A DNA stretch of 64,000 nucleotides from Mytilus galloprovincialis (lineage: Eukaryota > Mollusca > Bivalvia > Mytilida > Mytilidae). The position numbers and the translations under genes were made by a program. The notes under the pieces are model-generated. The model made no database searches, was not told where the DNA came from, and saw only the letters and a list, made by a program, of their open reading frames with translations. The stretch lies in contig NC_134838.1 in the NCBI RefSeq assembly GCF_965363235.1, positions 7,445,001 through 7,509,000 on the forward strand, given 5' to 3'. Numbering within the stretch: position 1 is the first letter of the stretch; every line of letters starts with the position of its first letter. This document shows, piece after piece, positions 50,201 to 60,400 of this stretch.

Positions 50201-50889
50201 GCGCAAAACATTTAGGTCACTTTAATCTAAATATTTGTACTGTAAAACTGGGGGAGGGGGGGGGGGGGTTCTATCATTTTACACAGATATATTATATACA
50301 ATTCAGGTCTCAGACATGGTACATATTGTCACATTCCCAGCTCTGAGTTTATATCACCTGAGACATGAGTTATACATGTATTACGGATTAACCCTGTCTT
50401 ACAACAAATATATAATCACAAAACTTGACACTTTTATAATCCGTAATATAAATATATATTGATACGTATACGATATTCCTGGTTATATACCAGTCCATAA
50501 TATTTTGGCAAAATATTATCTTTATTGTTCGTGTAAATTCTTATCCATCGTGTGTTTTTGGCAATGATGTTTTCTAATAGTTCCAATGCAATGAAAAATA
50601 TCCTTGGTCGCTCTAAAAAAAACGACTTTATCGTTATTTGATATATTTTCATATGGAATCATCACTAATGAAAATCAAAAAGAAATGTAACTTACTTGGA
50701 TTGGGCAAGTGATTCTTCGGGTAATAAAAATGGCTCCCAAAATCCTCCTGATCCATCAGAGCATGTGTTCGGGGAGAACTTATCCGCTATGATGGTAATG
50801 TCAACCCCTGGTACGTTTTCTTGAATTCTAACAGCTGACGACAGGCCAATGATGCCAGCGCCAACTACACATACTCTCTGTTTTGACAT
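38257..50889 (-). CDS. DDO: D-aspartate / D-amino-acid oxidase, peroxisomal, 10 coding exons
   Basis: This FAD flavoenzyme oxidises D-amino acids to 2-oxo acids, ammonia and H2O2. Exons in reading order: 50889-50696, 49912-49795, 48917-48841, 47313-47248, 45969-45915, 45138-45040, 44764-44685, 40167-40050, 39194-39096, 38373-38257. All introns are GT-AG, and the frame joins to 340 residues (vertebrate DDO is about 341). Visible motifs are the FAD-binding VVGAGIIGLSSA at the N-terminus, PPWKDQVLGYRRL, YDLVVNCTGIGA, VYPVRGQVIR, YIFPGKDFVVLGGT, GLRPSRPTIRLE (the substrate-carboxylate Arg region) and the signature IIHNYGHAGSGITLFWG. It ends in SKL, a canonical PTS1. The start is the first ATG after an acceptor, TTTTTAG, three bases upstream, so a non-coding 5' exon should exist; the donor near 52,038 (CCG/GTAAGT on the minus strand) is a weak candidate. 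DDO rather than DAO is inference. Confidence 0.93.
38775..38935 (+). repeat. Family A head and tail-2 fragment
   Basis: AAACTAGGTTTAATTTTTCT is followed by ATGCCTGTTCCAAGTTAGGA, TTGGTTTTGCCATTTATTGA and ACTTTCCTTTTTGAA. It lies in the last intron of the oxidase gene. Confidence 0.65.
39816..39843. repeat. (ACA)n microsatellite
   Basis: About nine ACA units, in oxidase intron 8. Confidence 0.95.
41630..42350 (+). mobile_element. 5'-truncated reverse-transcriptase copy nested in antisense inside the previous one
   Basis: It begins at TTTGGTGACTATGTGAAACG, downstream of the catalytic YIDD box in the consensus order. It runs through FPIVNFPFLSSNIPAAPAYG-type coding sequence and the whole 3' tail to GGTATCTTTCGTCCCTCTG. 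Its left border interrupts the host copy right before CPYKQRY and its right border right after YWIP. The two tails form a large inverted repeat around 41,300. Confidence 0.85.
43060..43170 (-). repeat. Family A, tail type 2
   Basis: AAAGTAAAATCACAAAAATA, CTGAACTTAGAGGAAGATCA, GGGAAAGTCCATAATCACAT and GGCAAAATCAAATAACAAAA: the reverse complement of the tail at 33,480-33,589. A sister copy lies at 44,185-44,310. Confidence 0.85.
44185..44310 (-). repeat. Family A, tail type 2
   Basis: Very close to the 43,060 copy: AAAGTAAAATCACCAAAATA, GGAAAGTCCATAATCACATG and CATCAAAAACGAATGGACA. It lies in oxidase intron 7, beyond the retroelement. Confidence 0.85.
45237..45690 (+). mobile_element. 5'-truncated reverse-transcriptase element copy
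   Basis: It starts within the coding 3' region (TATTTCTCAATTGATACGAC), continues through GACGCCATTACGAGTTGGTT with no interruption at the site that is split in the 32,553 copy, and ends with CTGGTATCTTTTGTTAT. It lies in oxidase intron 5. Confidence 0.85.
47040..47145 (+). repeat. Family A tail type 1 fragment
   Basis: TTGTTTTCCTCTTATAATTG, GGGAGTTTGTTATCCGGG and GGTATACTACTGTTGTCTTT identify it. It lies in oxidase intron 4, about 100 bp from exon 4. Confidence 0.75.
47330..47541. mobile_element. About 210-bp miniature inverted-repeat element
   Basis: ACTGTGGATTCATTTATTTT at the left; the right end reads on the other strand TACTGTGAAATTATTATTAA. The interior has TTTTCGTGG and GTGGTTCACCTGTTCTCACG. 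It lies 17 bp upstream of oxidase exon 4, within the intron, close to the acceptor. Confidence 0.75.
47607..48155. repeat. 18-unit minisatellite, 30/31-bp period
   Basis: The unit is AACAGTTCTTGACTAGTATG followed by TATTGTGTTAA (31 bp) or TATGTGTTAA (30 bp). I count 18 copies. In order, the long (L) and short (S) units read LLLSS LSS LLLSS, followed by five diverged or short units. Near-identity across units suggests recent expansion. It lies in oxidase intron 3. Confidence 0.95.
48160..48295 (-). repeat. Family A tail type 2 (diverged)
   Basis: AAAGTAACAAAAATACCGAT, AATTCAAAACGTAAAGTCTC and AAATCTCAAACACATCAAAC directly follow the minisatellite. A similar copy is at 53,775-53,925. Confidence 0.7.
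49370..49562 (+). repeat. Family A tail type 1
   Basis: TAAACCCGTTTCTGTTATAC, TGTTTTCCTGCTATAATTGA and GCGGTATACTACTGTTACCT end this copy. It lies in oxidase intron 2. Confidence 0.75.
50040..50140 (-). repeat. Family D fragment
   Basis: ACCTTGACCTATAATGGTTT, GGATGGAGGGTTGTCTCATT and ACCACATCTTCCTATATCTA: the reverse of the block at 20,655. It lies in oxidase intron 1, followed by a G-rich run at 50,250-50,268. Confidence 0.8.
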
Positions 50890-51434
50890 TACCTAAAAAT
50901 TTCATACTGAAGTTCAAAGAATTTTGATTTAAAGTACATTAAGCATCAACACCATACATGTGTCAATGTATTTTTGTGTAGTTATATATGTTATAAATAT
51001 AAAGGCACATATATACGATTTAAACCATCATTAAGTTTTATCCACTTTACAAGATTATGGTTTTGAATGCTTTATCTGATTGTGTTGCTTGTGGGGTAAA
51101 TGTCTTTTGTCCACCATTACCCATGATCGAAGAACTCACCACGAACAAATTAGTTGTACGCTAGCATCACACAAACATTGCCCTTCGATGCTTTTGATGA
51201 TATCAGTGAGACGACGAAGAAATGATGCAGTGGTTGGTTTTTCTAGTGATGGGGAGATGATGTTGATGTTGATGGCGGTGGTTTTGGTATTTTGACAGAG
51301 AATTGTTTGTGTTATATAGCGAGCATTTACGCCAGTTGAAGGGCACAGGTGTTTTTTTAAAAATGGACAAATATCCTTCCCTTAGTCTACATATGAACAA
51401 AACTGAAGCTCTTTCCTTTTCTAATCGTAAATGT

Positions 51435-51640
51435 GTAAAGAGTAAACCATTATAGGTCAAATAACGGCCTTCAACACGAAGCACTGGCTAACACCGACCG
51501 CAATGTATAAGGGAAACAATAACGACTAGTGTAAAACAATTGAAACAGGAAAACCAACTGTCTAATATATTAAAAAAACGAGAAACACTAATGAACCACA
51601 TCAACAAACGACAACCACTGAAGGTTCCGGACTTTAACAG
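51435..51640 (+). repeat. Family D
   Basis: AGAGTAAACCATTATAGGTC, ACGGCCTTCAACACGAAGC, AACGAGAAACACTAATGAAC and CAACAAACGACAACCACTGA in order. Confidence 0.8.
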
Positions 51641-52611
51641 GTGCCAACAAATTATTACAGCTGGTTTTACGTTTTAACAAGCGCCAACCTTCACCCTGAC
51701 CTTAAATAGTAGTATGACATTACAATCTAGTAAACAACACTATAAAATATTATTTACAATGAAAATGGCTTGAATTGATCAGAAAGAAATATTAACAGAA
51801 TCAAGTTAATATAAACTGAACGAGTAAATATTATTTACGAAACAATATAAATATAACATTAAAACAATGTATAAAAACCAAATATAACCTTGGACAAAGT
51901 ATGTACATATAAATGATTACCATTTCATTAACAAAGTATCTGCATGACACCAACAATGTATCATACACATTTTTTGTGCAACCCTTATGTAAAAATATAT
52001 TTTTGGAGGGCTGCAGATCAGTAAGACGAAAACTTACCGGATAGTTGCACACTCATAAATGGATAGTATTACGCCACTGTACTCAGTTTTATGCTATGCA
52101 CTAAAAATAACCTCGACCAGGAATAAAAATGATAAACTTTGAATTTACCCGTTTGTTCTAATTTACATTTTGTATGTACAAACACTGGTACAAATGAGGT
52201 ACAAATATACACAATACACAATAAATAAAAGTTCCTACTTATCTTATTTCTTGTGATCATTCTGATAAGCTGTCATCATTGCTAGGTAAGTGTGTACTTA
52301 ATTAAGTAAAGGGCCAATATGGATATGCGATACTGTTTAAATGTTGACGTAATACATTGATAAAAGAAAAAGAATTTCTACTATTTCTTGTCAAGCGTAT
52401 CAATGTAAACACATTTAAATGCCTATATATACAATTATAGATCTATGAGTGGCCGTTCGTGTTATAACTGGGATACATGGATTTCATTTGCGTTGATTTT
52501 TCCATCGCTTACCTAAACCAAAAACATTATACACCAGATTCGCATTTCGACAATGAATGTTTTTTTCAGGAATGATCGAGGTCAAAATAATTGATTATCC
52601 AAAGCCTTTTG

Positions 52612-53059
52612 AGGTGGCACGGTAGTATTTCCTGGCCCATAAGGGATAATGATAGCCTTTTTAGAATTTTCACCACTTTCTAACACTGCAAAAAATTCTA
52701 CATTCACAGTTAACTGAAGTACTTTCATTTTACTATTCAGAAATGAATTTGAATATGTATCATGACTGTTTACTTTTTTTGCTATTTTTAAAAACCTAAG
52801 GCCACTAGTACTTTTAGGTATTTTATGGTGCAGTGAATACAAAATTTAAAAAAAATCTCAAAAATTCTTTTTCATCCGTATGTAAAATTATTTCATATTT
52901 TTCTACACCTGATTCATCCCTCAGCATGCTCAGTTTGAGAAAGTATGTTCAGTTGATACTGTATTTTTTGTCCAATCACACTGTTTAGATACATTTACCT
53001 AAGTAGGGTACACAAAAGAGCAACCTAAATTCTGGAATGCAAATACTACCATGCCACCT
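52612..53059. mobile_element. About 450-bp inverted-repeat element
   Basis: GGTGGCACGGTAGTATTTCC at the left matches the right end, which reads on the other strand GGTGGCATGGTAGTATTTGC. It has an 86-codon minus-strand open frame, but I recognise nothing in it. No clear target duplication was found. A non-autonomous DNA element is likely. Confidence 0.75.
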
Positions 53060-53774
53060 TGTAACATCAAAAAGAGCTAATAAAACTAAAAACAAAAGTA
53101 AAAACAAAAGCTGGTCAAGATGAATATTTTTGTGATTTTACTTTTTATATTCAATATCCATTACCATTTCGTTTATCTAGTATAGTATCATATTGATAAA
53201 TGTCATATTTCAGGGGATGTTTTCGTAGTTTTTTATTTGGCACAAAAAATCCTTTAGGTAAAAGCTATTTAAATAAAAAAAAGCTTTCAGTTTTCGTTAA
53301 ATCTACCTTTGGTTCTTGGTTTCCTCAATCTAACAATAACCATTACATAAACTGTAATCTTACCTTTTATCTCGTTGTCATACAACCCGTTGTGGATGGG
53401 GGACAAGGATAGGTTATCTAAACGGCGAAAAATGCACAAACATATTTATCTCTCTTAGAAACGGTGGATTCAATATGTAAGATTTATCTATTATGTCATA
53501 CCTTATACAACTTGTACTAATGTGCAGACGGTATTCTTGTTTAATAATTTATCGATATTATTGAAGGATGATTTCTGATCACTATAGTGTGTACCTTCGA
53601 TCGATCTGATTAGTCAATCTGATTTTTGTATGTTTTCCGTTGTGATGTCCCAGGCGCCCGTGAATATTTTTAACTTATCCATATATTGTATGGGTCTGTA
53701 GATCCGTGGTTGTCTGTTCTTGTATATAGTATTTGTTTTTCGTTTATTGTTTTGTACAGTTTGATCTTTGGGAA

Positions 53775-53925
53775 AGTAAAATAACAAAATCATAGAACTC
53801 CAGGAAAAATTCAAAACGGAGAGTCCCTTATAAAGTGACAAAACCAAAAGATTAAACACATCAAACATGTAAAACAGCTCTTATATTCCTGACTTATTAC
53901 ATGCATTTTGTGTGTAAAAAGCACC
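53775..53925 (-). repeat. Family A tail type 2 (diverged)
   Basis: AAAGTAAAATAACAAAATCA, AATTCAAAACGGAGAGTCCC, AAGTGACAAAACCAAAAGAT and TATTCCTGACTTATTACATG. Confidence 0.75.
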
Positions 53926-56233
53926 GAATTTCACATGGTTTTAAAGCTAGCCAAACATTGTTTTAACAAAACAAACAAAAAAAGACAAAAATTTGAGTAC
54001 AACAGTCAACATTGTATTATAGTCCTAATTGCTATAAAATGAACAATCCAGTCAACAAAGTAAAACTAAATGGCATATAGACAAAGCCTAAAGGCAAAAT
54101 GAAAACACAAGAATACAAAAAATTACCATAGGACAATGGCGGAATGTATAATACCCGAGTCACGCAAAAGACTATTACCATATAAACTAGACTATGACGA
54201 TCATAAAGTTACTCTTGTCCTATTGATTATAATGCATGCTCACTCTTTCAAAGTGGACTTTTAATTGTCAAAACTGCTGCACATACATATTTGTGTTTTT
54301 TTTAAATTGTATATTGATGTGGATTAAAACTTTACAACGTTATGCACGATAACCGAGTTCGAGGTTCATATTAAGACACATGTGCTAACTTCTCATAATA
54401 AATCTGTTCATGTGTCTGAGAATGTGACGTGAATAGTATTTTATAGGACTATTTATGACCATACTATTTTTATAAGTCCATTAAAAGTATTGAAATACAT
54501 TGTTTGACTTGAAACAACATTAGTTGGAAAAATCGGCTGTCAAACAAAAATTAAAGAGAACACAGACAGTAAGTGTTCGTAGAGGGGAACAAAAGTGGTC
54601 AAACACTGTCGAACATCCTTTAGTATGATATTCTTATTTCAACTATAAAACGCATTTCTGGTGAACAAAACTATCGATCTTAAATTAGTTTTTTTAGACA
54701 GTTGGTTTCCAGGAGTTCCGTTTGTTGATATATTTCAGCGTTTTATTTTTTTTTTTATTGTTTTGAGGACTTTTCCCATTTTTTAATTAACCGGCTTGTA
54801 GCGTGGAATATATGTTATTGCTATTTTAAATCACATAATACCATTTTCTCTATCAATCATACACAACATCTGTTCAGGATTCAAATCATTCTTCAGAAAC
54901 AGGCAGTAAAATGCAAGAGACACCATTAAGGAAACAAATGTTTATATTATGTATTAAGCTAGACAAACGATTTGTTTTTAATCAGTATATAGCCATACCT
55001 GTCAACCTTGACGATGAAAATGCAGGTCATGACCTGCACTGAAGAATCAAATCTCAGGTCATAACGCGTACGAACTTTTTCGAGCTGAATTTCAGAATTT
55101 ATGGTACATTTTCTTATAATGTATATCAAAGATACCAAAACATCAATGCATGTTCACTTATTATTTCATTGCACTTTTAAAGATTTTTATAAATTTGTGT
55201 AACTCAGTCTTATGTGCTTTACTTTTTGAGGAAAAATACTACAATCATCAAAACTAGAATTTAATGTAATTCTTAAATGTTTGAGACTATTGACTATGTA
55301 GCCTTAATCCCTTATTTTTTTCAATGACAAGGAAATTAGACTATGATAAAATATAGTAATACAGTTAAAGGAAGTATAAATGAAAAAAATAATTTTCAAC
55401 TTTTTAAAAACAATTGTATTAAGGTATAAAAATAATGAAAAGTTATTTTTCAATATGTATTTGAATTTTATATTTTTATGATTTAATCTTTTTCACCCAT
55501 ACAACGTTAATATAAGGAATAATTTTGAATGGTGACAAATAAGGGGAAGTAACTCTAATTCAGTTTGTAAACCAATGATGCAATTTATTTACGACCTAAA
55601 GCTAAGGTAATTGGTGTTAATTAACAGTGTGTTTGACACCAAAGCTGTCAAGTGAAGCCATGCACTTAATGGGTCACTTAATTTGACAGTTTACATAGCT
55701 ACATGACCTTCCTGTTCATGGAAGAATTACGAATTTGCCGGTATTTCAAAGGAATATTACTTATGAAATCAATCTCAAGGCTAAGAAATACGGGTGAAAT
55801 CGGGTCATTAATAGCGGCTATATATTAGTTTGGTTTGTTTCAAGAATACAGTATTATCTTACCTCCAATACATTTCTAGGAATATGATTGGTTAAAGGTG
55901 TCCGCGTGCAAACTGTGTATATTTGATATTAGGTTAGTAGGGAGGCTGGGATTATTTCATACACGGTTAGTAGTGGTGTTACGTCCCTTTATATTCCATA
56001 TTAGGTAAGAATGAGGCGGGGGCTAGTGGTGGCGTTACGTCTCTTTATAAAAACAAAACGGTACTGAGAAAAAAATCTAAAAGGTTTCAATAGACGACGA
56101 AATTGATGATTACGATGGAAATAAATTCATAAAACACATTTAAACCTAAGAAGTTGTTCTTGTTGGCATCTGTTGTTGTAGGATCAATGGAAGTAGTTTC
56201 TTAATGCTAACAGTAGTCAGTGTGCTAGTGACG

Positions 56234-56329
56234 TAATACGGTATATATAGGGTCAGTTAACTCCATATGGGGATGCGAGCTTGGCTCTCACCCCATATGG
56301 AATTTACTGACCCCATATATACCGTATTA
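56234..56329. repeat. 96-bp hairpin with TAATACGGTATATA ends
   Basis: TAATACGGTATATATAGGGT at the left is mirrored by the right end (CCATATATACCGTATTA). Inward, ACTCCATATGGGG pairs with CCCCATATGGAATT, and the loop is about 10-14 nt (around GCGAGCTTGGC). It lies 290 bp past the HEPN-propeller stop codon. Confidence 0.9.
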
Positions 56330-56620
56330 GGTATGCGTATTTGACCGAAGAGTTATATGTAGATGTTTTATTCTCTCCTTTAACTGGACAGGATCAAAAA
56401 AAGAAATTTAGACAACGTTATATTATTTTTCAATTGCAACAAACGAATCAAATTCACTAAGTGTTTAACTAATCATGTGGGGGTTCATTTACAAGTAGAT
56501 CTATAATCAAAGATAATCATTTATTATAAACAAAACATAAACAAATAACAAAAAGACATATACTAAATGAATAAAAAAATTGTTTGAGTTCAAGAATAGC
56601 AAAATATGATTAACAATTCT

Positions 56621-57441
56621 TTATTCTATCTTTGCATACTTTATGCTGTAACTTGCGGCATACCCGTTGTCTCTATTAACTACCAATAAACAATTTCTTT
56701 TCACACAAAAATATACAAAAGTTGGAAGCCATAGCTTGTCTTTCTTACTCAAAAGCGATTTATGGGACTTACCATTAGCTGAAATAAAATATAGTTGGTG
56801 AGATGTATAATCGGTAACATAAACATTACCAAATGTATCGCATGTCAACGCCGTAGGTCTTTTCAAATCGCTTTCAAATTTCCACAACATACTACCATTT
56901 GTTTCATTTATTTCATAACAAAATACGGAGCCACTAGATCGGTTAGTATGAAAAAGACGATTGTTTCGAGCACAAATTTCATCAGAATGTGGAACAAAAG
57001 ATGGAATTTGTATATTAAGTGATTTAAATTCGTCCTTTGACATGTTATAAGAATGTATTCCTTTGCCCTGTATGTACACAAGTAATGTGTTGTCATCATA
57101 TTTTGTTAGTGTATAGCATTTACCATTAACCTTTTTAAACTTTGTCGGTCCATGTTTGCTAATAGTGCTTAAATTGAGAATTGCAATTTCCTGCTTTTCT
57201 GGGAAGGAAATAGCTACGTTGTTGCTATCAATAATCGCCATACTAAATGGCTTATTTCTTAGTTCAATTTCCTCAGTATCACCAGTTTTGTGATTGGACA
57301 GAATAAGGCACATATTGTTGCTATCAATAAAAATATAATGATTGTCAGACCATACTGCACAACTGGTAAAGAATGCGTTTTGTCTTTTTTGAACTGTCAG
57401 GCTCTTCATTAAAAGTAGTTCAACATCAGCCGGAACGTGGC
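56621..57441 (-). other. Exon encoding the C-terminal NHL/TRIM-like beta-propeller
   Basis: A single 821-bp exon of 272 codons plus a stop. Blade-like repeats are seen, the clearest being RPTALTCDTFGNVYVTDYTS with HQLYFISANGKSHKSLLSKK. The end, LLVVNRDNGYAASYSI, is the closing motif common in mollusc TRIM and NHL proteins. There is no RING or B-box upstream, so it is not an ordinary TRIM. Confidence 0.85.
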
Positions 57442-60400
57442 CTGTAATTAAAGCTAAGCTTTGTTATCAAAACTACAAATATTCTAGTTAAAACATTTAC
57501 ACAGATTAATATAGCTAATGATCTTTTTATCCTGTGATAATAGATAGTTTTCTGGACGTCTTTTTCAATAAGTAACTGAGCTAAATATAAGTAATTTGAT
57601 GTTTTGATTGTGATCACACGTGTTCATGTTGGTTTCAATATACTAAAATTTGTTTGGTGCTCTCAAAGTCTCTCTTTTTCTATTTGTCGTTTAGTAGTTG
57701 TATTAAAAAATCTTTCAAATGGTGTCGTGATAAACATAATGGTATTATCCTTAGGGTTAATTAGATGACAACTGTCCGTACATACAAAAAGTTAAAGTAA
57801 AACCGGACAAAACTGTTCACATTAAGAGACAAATAGCAAATCAAAATCATCTTTAGAGAGAAGTTATTGAGCAATAGGAAAAATTTGTTATTAAGGCTAA
57901 ATAGTTTCGACTCAGTTACGAATGTGATGTCAAAAATCAAAACAATATCTAAACAACAAAAAGATAACTGATGCTAGCGAAACGAGCAATATCGATGGTC
58001 ATTTGTTAAAACTGATACTGGAGAGTCCGTTTCATTTTCAACATGTTTTACCTTCAACCTCAAAATACGTATTACATTATATTAGTCATGATAACATATT
58101 CCTCACAAATAATTTTTTTTCAAAAACTTACTTTGAATTTCATTGATGGATTCAATAGAAACGTTTACTGTGTCCGACTGACCGGTATCAATATTGCACT
58201 GATCAAATATTTTCCGGAAAAATATTTCAATTTCATCTTTCAAATTTTGTCGTATGCGTAGCGTGTCAATCAAAATTTCAACTACCAGCATAAATTGTTC
58301 CAGGGTTGTCTCCTTAATAATGATGTTTCCACCTTTATTTATCTTATCACACATACGTCGTATGGTCTCGACTATGGTATCCTCATCCCATTCTTCGGGG
58401 GTCTGAACGCGTAAAAGTACTTCTACTCTTTTGTTTTCTGTGCAAATTAGATTACAAAAAGGAATAGAGGAAACAAAATATATTGAAATATTACATTATT
58501 CATCATATATCATGAATTTAAAGTTTTTTCTGAGAAATGAAAATTTCGTGGAAATTATGGTTTTTGGCAAGCGATTGTTTGCAAGAATATTAAAACAAAA
58601 AAGGCAATTATGTAAGTTAGTATTTTTCAATAAACAAAAGTAAATACTGTACTTAGTGAGTGGGAACTAATCTGTCTTTGACGGATAATTTTTGGTATAG
58701 CATATTGTATCTCCATTATATTAGTGTGCAATACCACATGTGAGTTCTCAAAGACATTTTTTACTTCTGATATGATAGAACCAGTAAAATATAATTGGAT
58801 CATTATAACCTTTAACAGCATCTTCCTTTATATATGTAGTGTCTACAATGTTGATGTTGATCTCGCCTGCCTTGGCACATATTTTTTCTGAAATGATAAC
58901 ATAAAATGTTTCAATAGTGTTATATGGTAAAACAATTGCTTTCAAGTTTATACTCTAAAATTTTCATCACCAACATAAATTTCATCATAATCTTAATCAT
59001 TTTGTTGCAAACATTGTCTAACATTATCAATATGACGTAAGTGGCTGTTTAATCTCCAGTGCCAAATCAAATGCACATTCAATACTATACATTTATTTCA
59101 AGTGCCTGAGGGAGATATGAAGATTTGCTCACCCAAGAATATTCATATTTCACGAGAACTCTGCCCGAGGCTAAGGGAAATGAATGTTTTATTCCACTGC
59201 CTAAGCTTTGTATACTATCTTAACTTCAAATATTAGTTTGCATACCGGCATTTCTTCTTATACGCTTGTTTTATTACTACAGACGACATACACATTGATA
59301 AACAGTACGGATAAGCATTGATTATTTAATTAGTCTTTTTTCAACATCTGAAATAAATTGAAACACGAAAATGATATTTGCTAAAGCTATTTAGAAAATA
59401 AGAATTTAGTCCTGACATTTCATGATGATCAGAGGTGATTATGAAGTTTTGTTCGACGTCACGTGTGAAAGTTTCAACCAATCTAATGTTGCTATCAAAA
59501 TCAACATGGTCAACATTCCGTGGAATAAAAGAATATGTTATTGTTGTTAAATAATGAACCTTGATTTGTACTAACTTGTTATCTACAGGAAGACATTGCG
59601 CATAACATTTGACATTTGTTTTATTATTTTCAGTTTGACCATTTCTGCATGATATAGACAATATAAGGATGCATATTTTAAAAATGACAATTTTATGAAA
59701 GAGTTTCATCTTATCTTTACCTCGGTTGTATATCGTTGTCCATTGGTGACTTATATCCTCGAGTTTCTGGATTCCAACTGTCTTTAATTTGTCATTAAAA
59801 CTTTTCTCATGTTGTTGCTATTGATCAAGTTTGGCAGCAGCATAATATAAAATAAATTGTAAAATATTACAATTATGTTATAGCATGAATATTGTCATTT
59901 TTAAGCACGATCTTTTACTGACAACATATGTATATAAAATAGATTGAGGCATCAAAAACAGCATTTAACTAATTCAAAGATATGACGTAGATCCAACTCT
60001 TAAATTCTTTTGTTTCATAAAAACTACTACATCAAAGTTTACAATACTTACATGAAGAAGTAGGTTTATGTCTTGTTTGCACTGAATTAATATTTCTTTT
60101 AGTTCCTTTTGACAGTTTGTCACATCTTTGGCTTTTAAAGTCGTTAGTTCCTTTTTAATTCGGTCACTGTATTGACTGCCTACAAGTCGTGCTAGTCCAC
60201 ACACAGCTCCTTCAATTTTTGTCCATTTACGTCTGAACTCCTCAGTAGGTAAACATTTAGAATTTGCTAGATGAAATATCTCATTGCGTGAATCTTTTAT
60301 GTTTTTACACCAGTCCAAAATAGACGACCTTGCGATAGTATCCTTTACTAATGCAGGTGTACATGTACAAATAAGGAGACAGTTAACTAATGTCAGATCT

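Larger units (their letters stand above)
50893..56620. other. Intergenic region between the oxidase 5' end and the HEPN-propeller 3' end
   Basis: I see no supported gene. It contains a family D copy (51,435-51,640), an inverted-repeat element (52,612-53,059), a family A tail-2 copy (53,775-53,925) and a hairpin (56,234-56,329). The oxidase promoter should be in its left part. About 54,000-55,900 shows nothing I can name: AT-rich sequence with scattered short open frames. Confidence 0.6.

Noticed and set aside
50235-50462. 75-codon plus-strand open frame with a run of Gly
   Set aside because: The Gly codons come from the G-rich run at 50,250-50,268, and it lies in oxidase intron 1.
52032-52075. 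Non-coding first exon of the oxidase gene ending at 52,038
   Set aside because: There is a good donor on the minus strand, but no promoter signal and no independent support. Mentioned only as a candidate under the oxidase entry.
59341-59709. Separate small secreted protein on the minus strand (hydrophobic N-terminus)
   Set aside because: It lies between exons of the HEPN-propeller gene, overlaps a probable exon in another frame, and its hydrophobic start includes an acceptor-like stretch. No family match.
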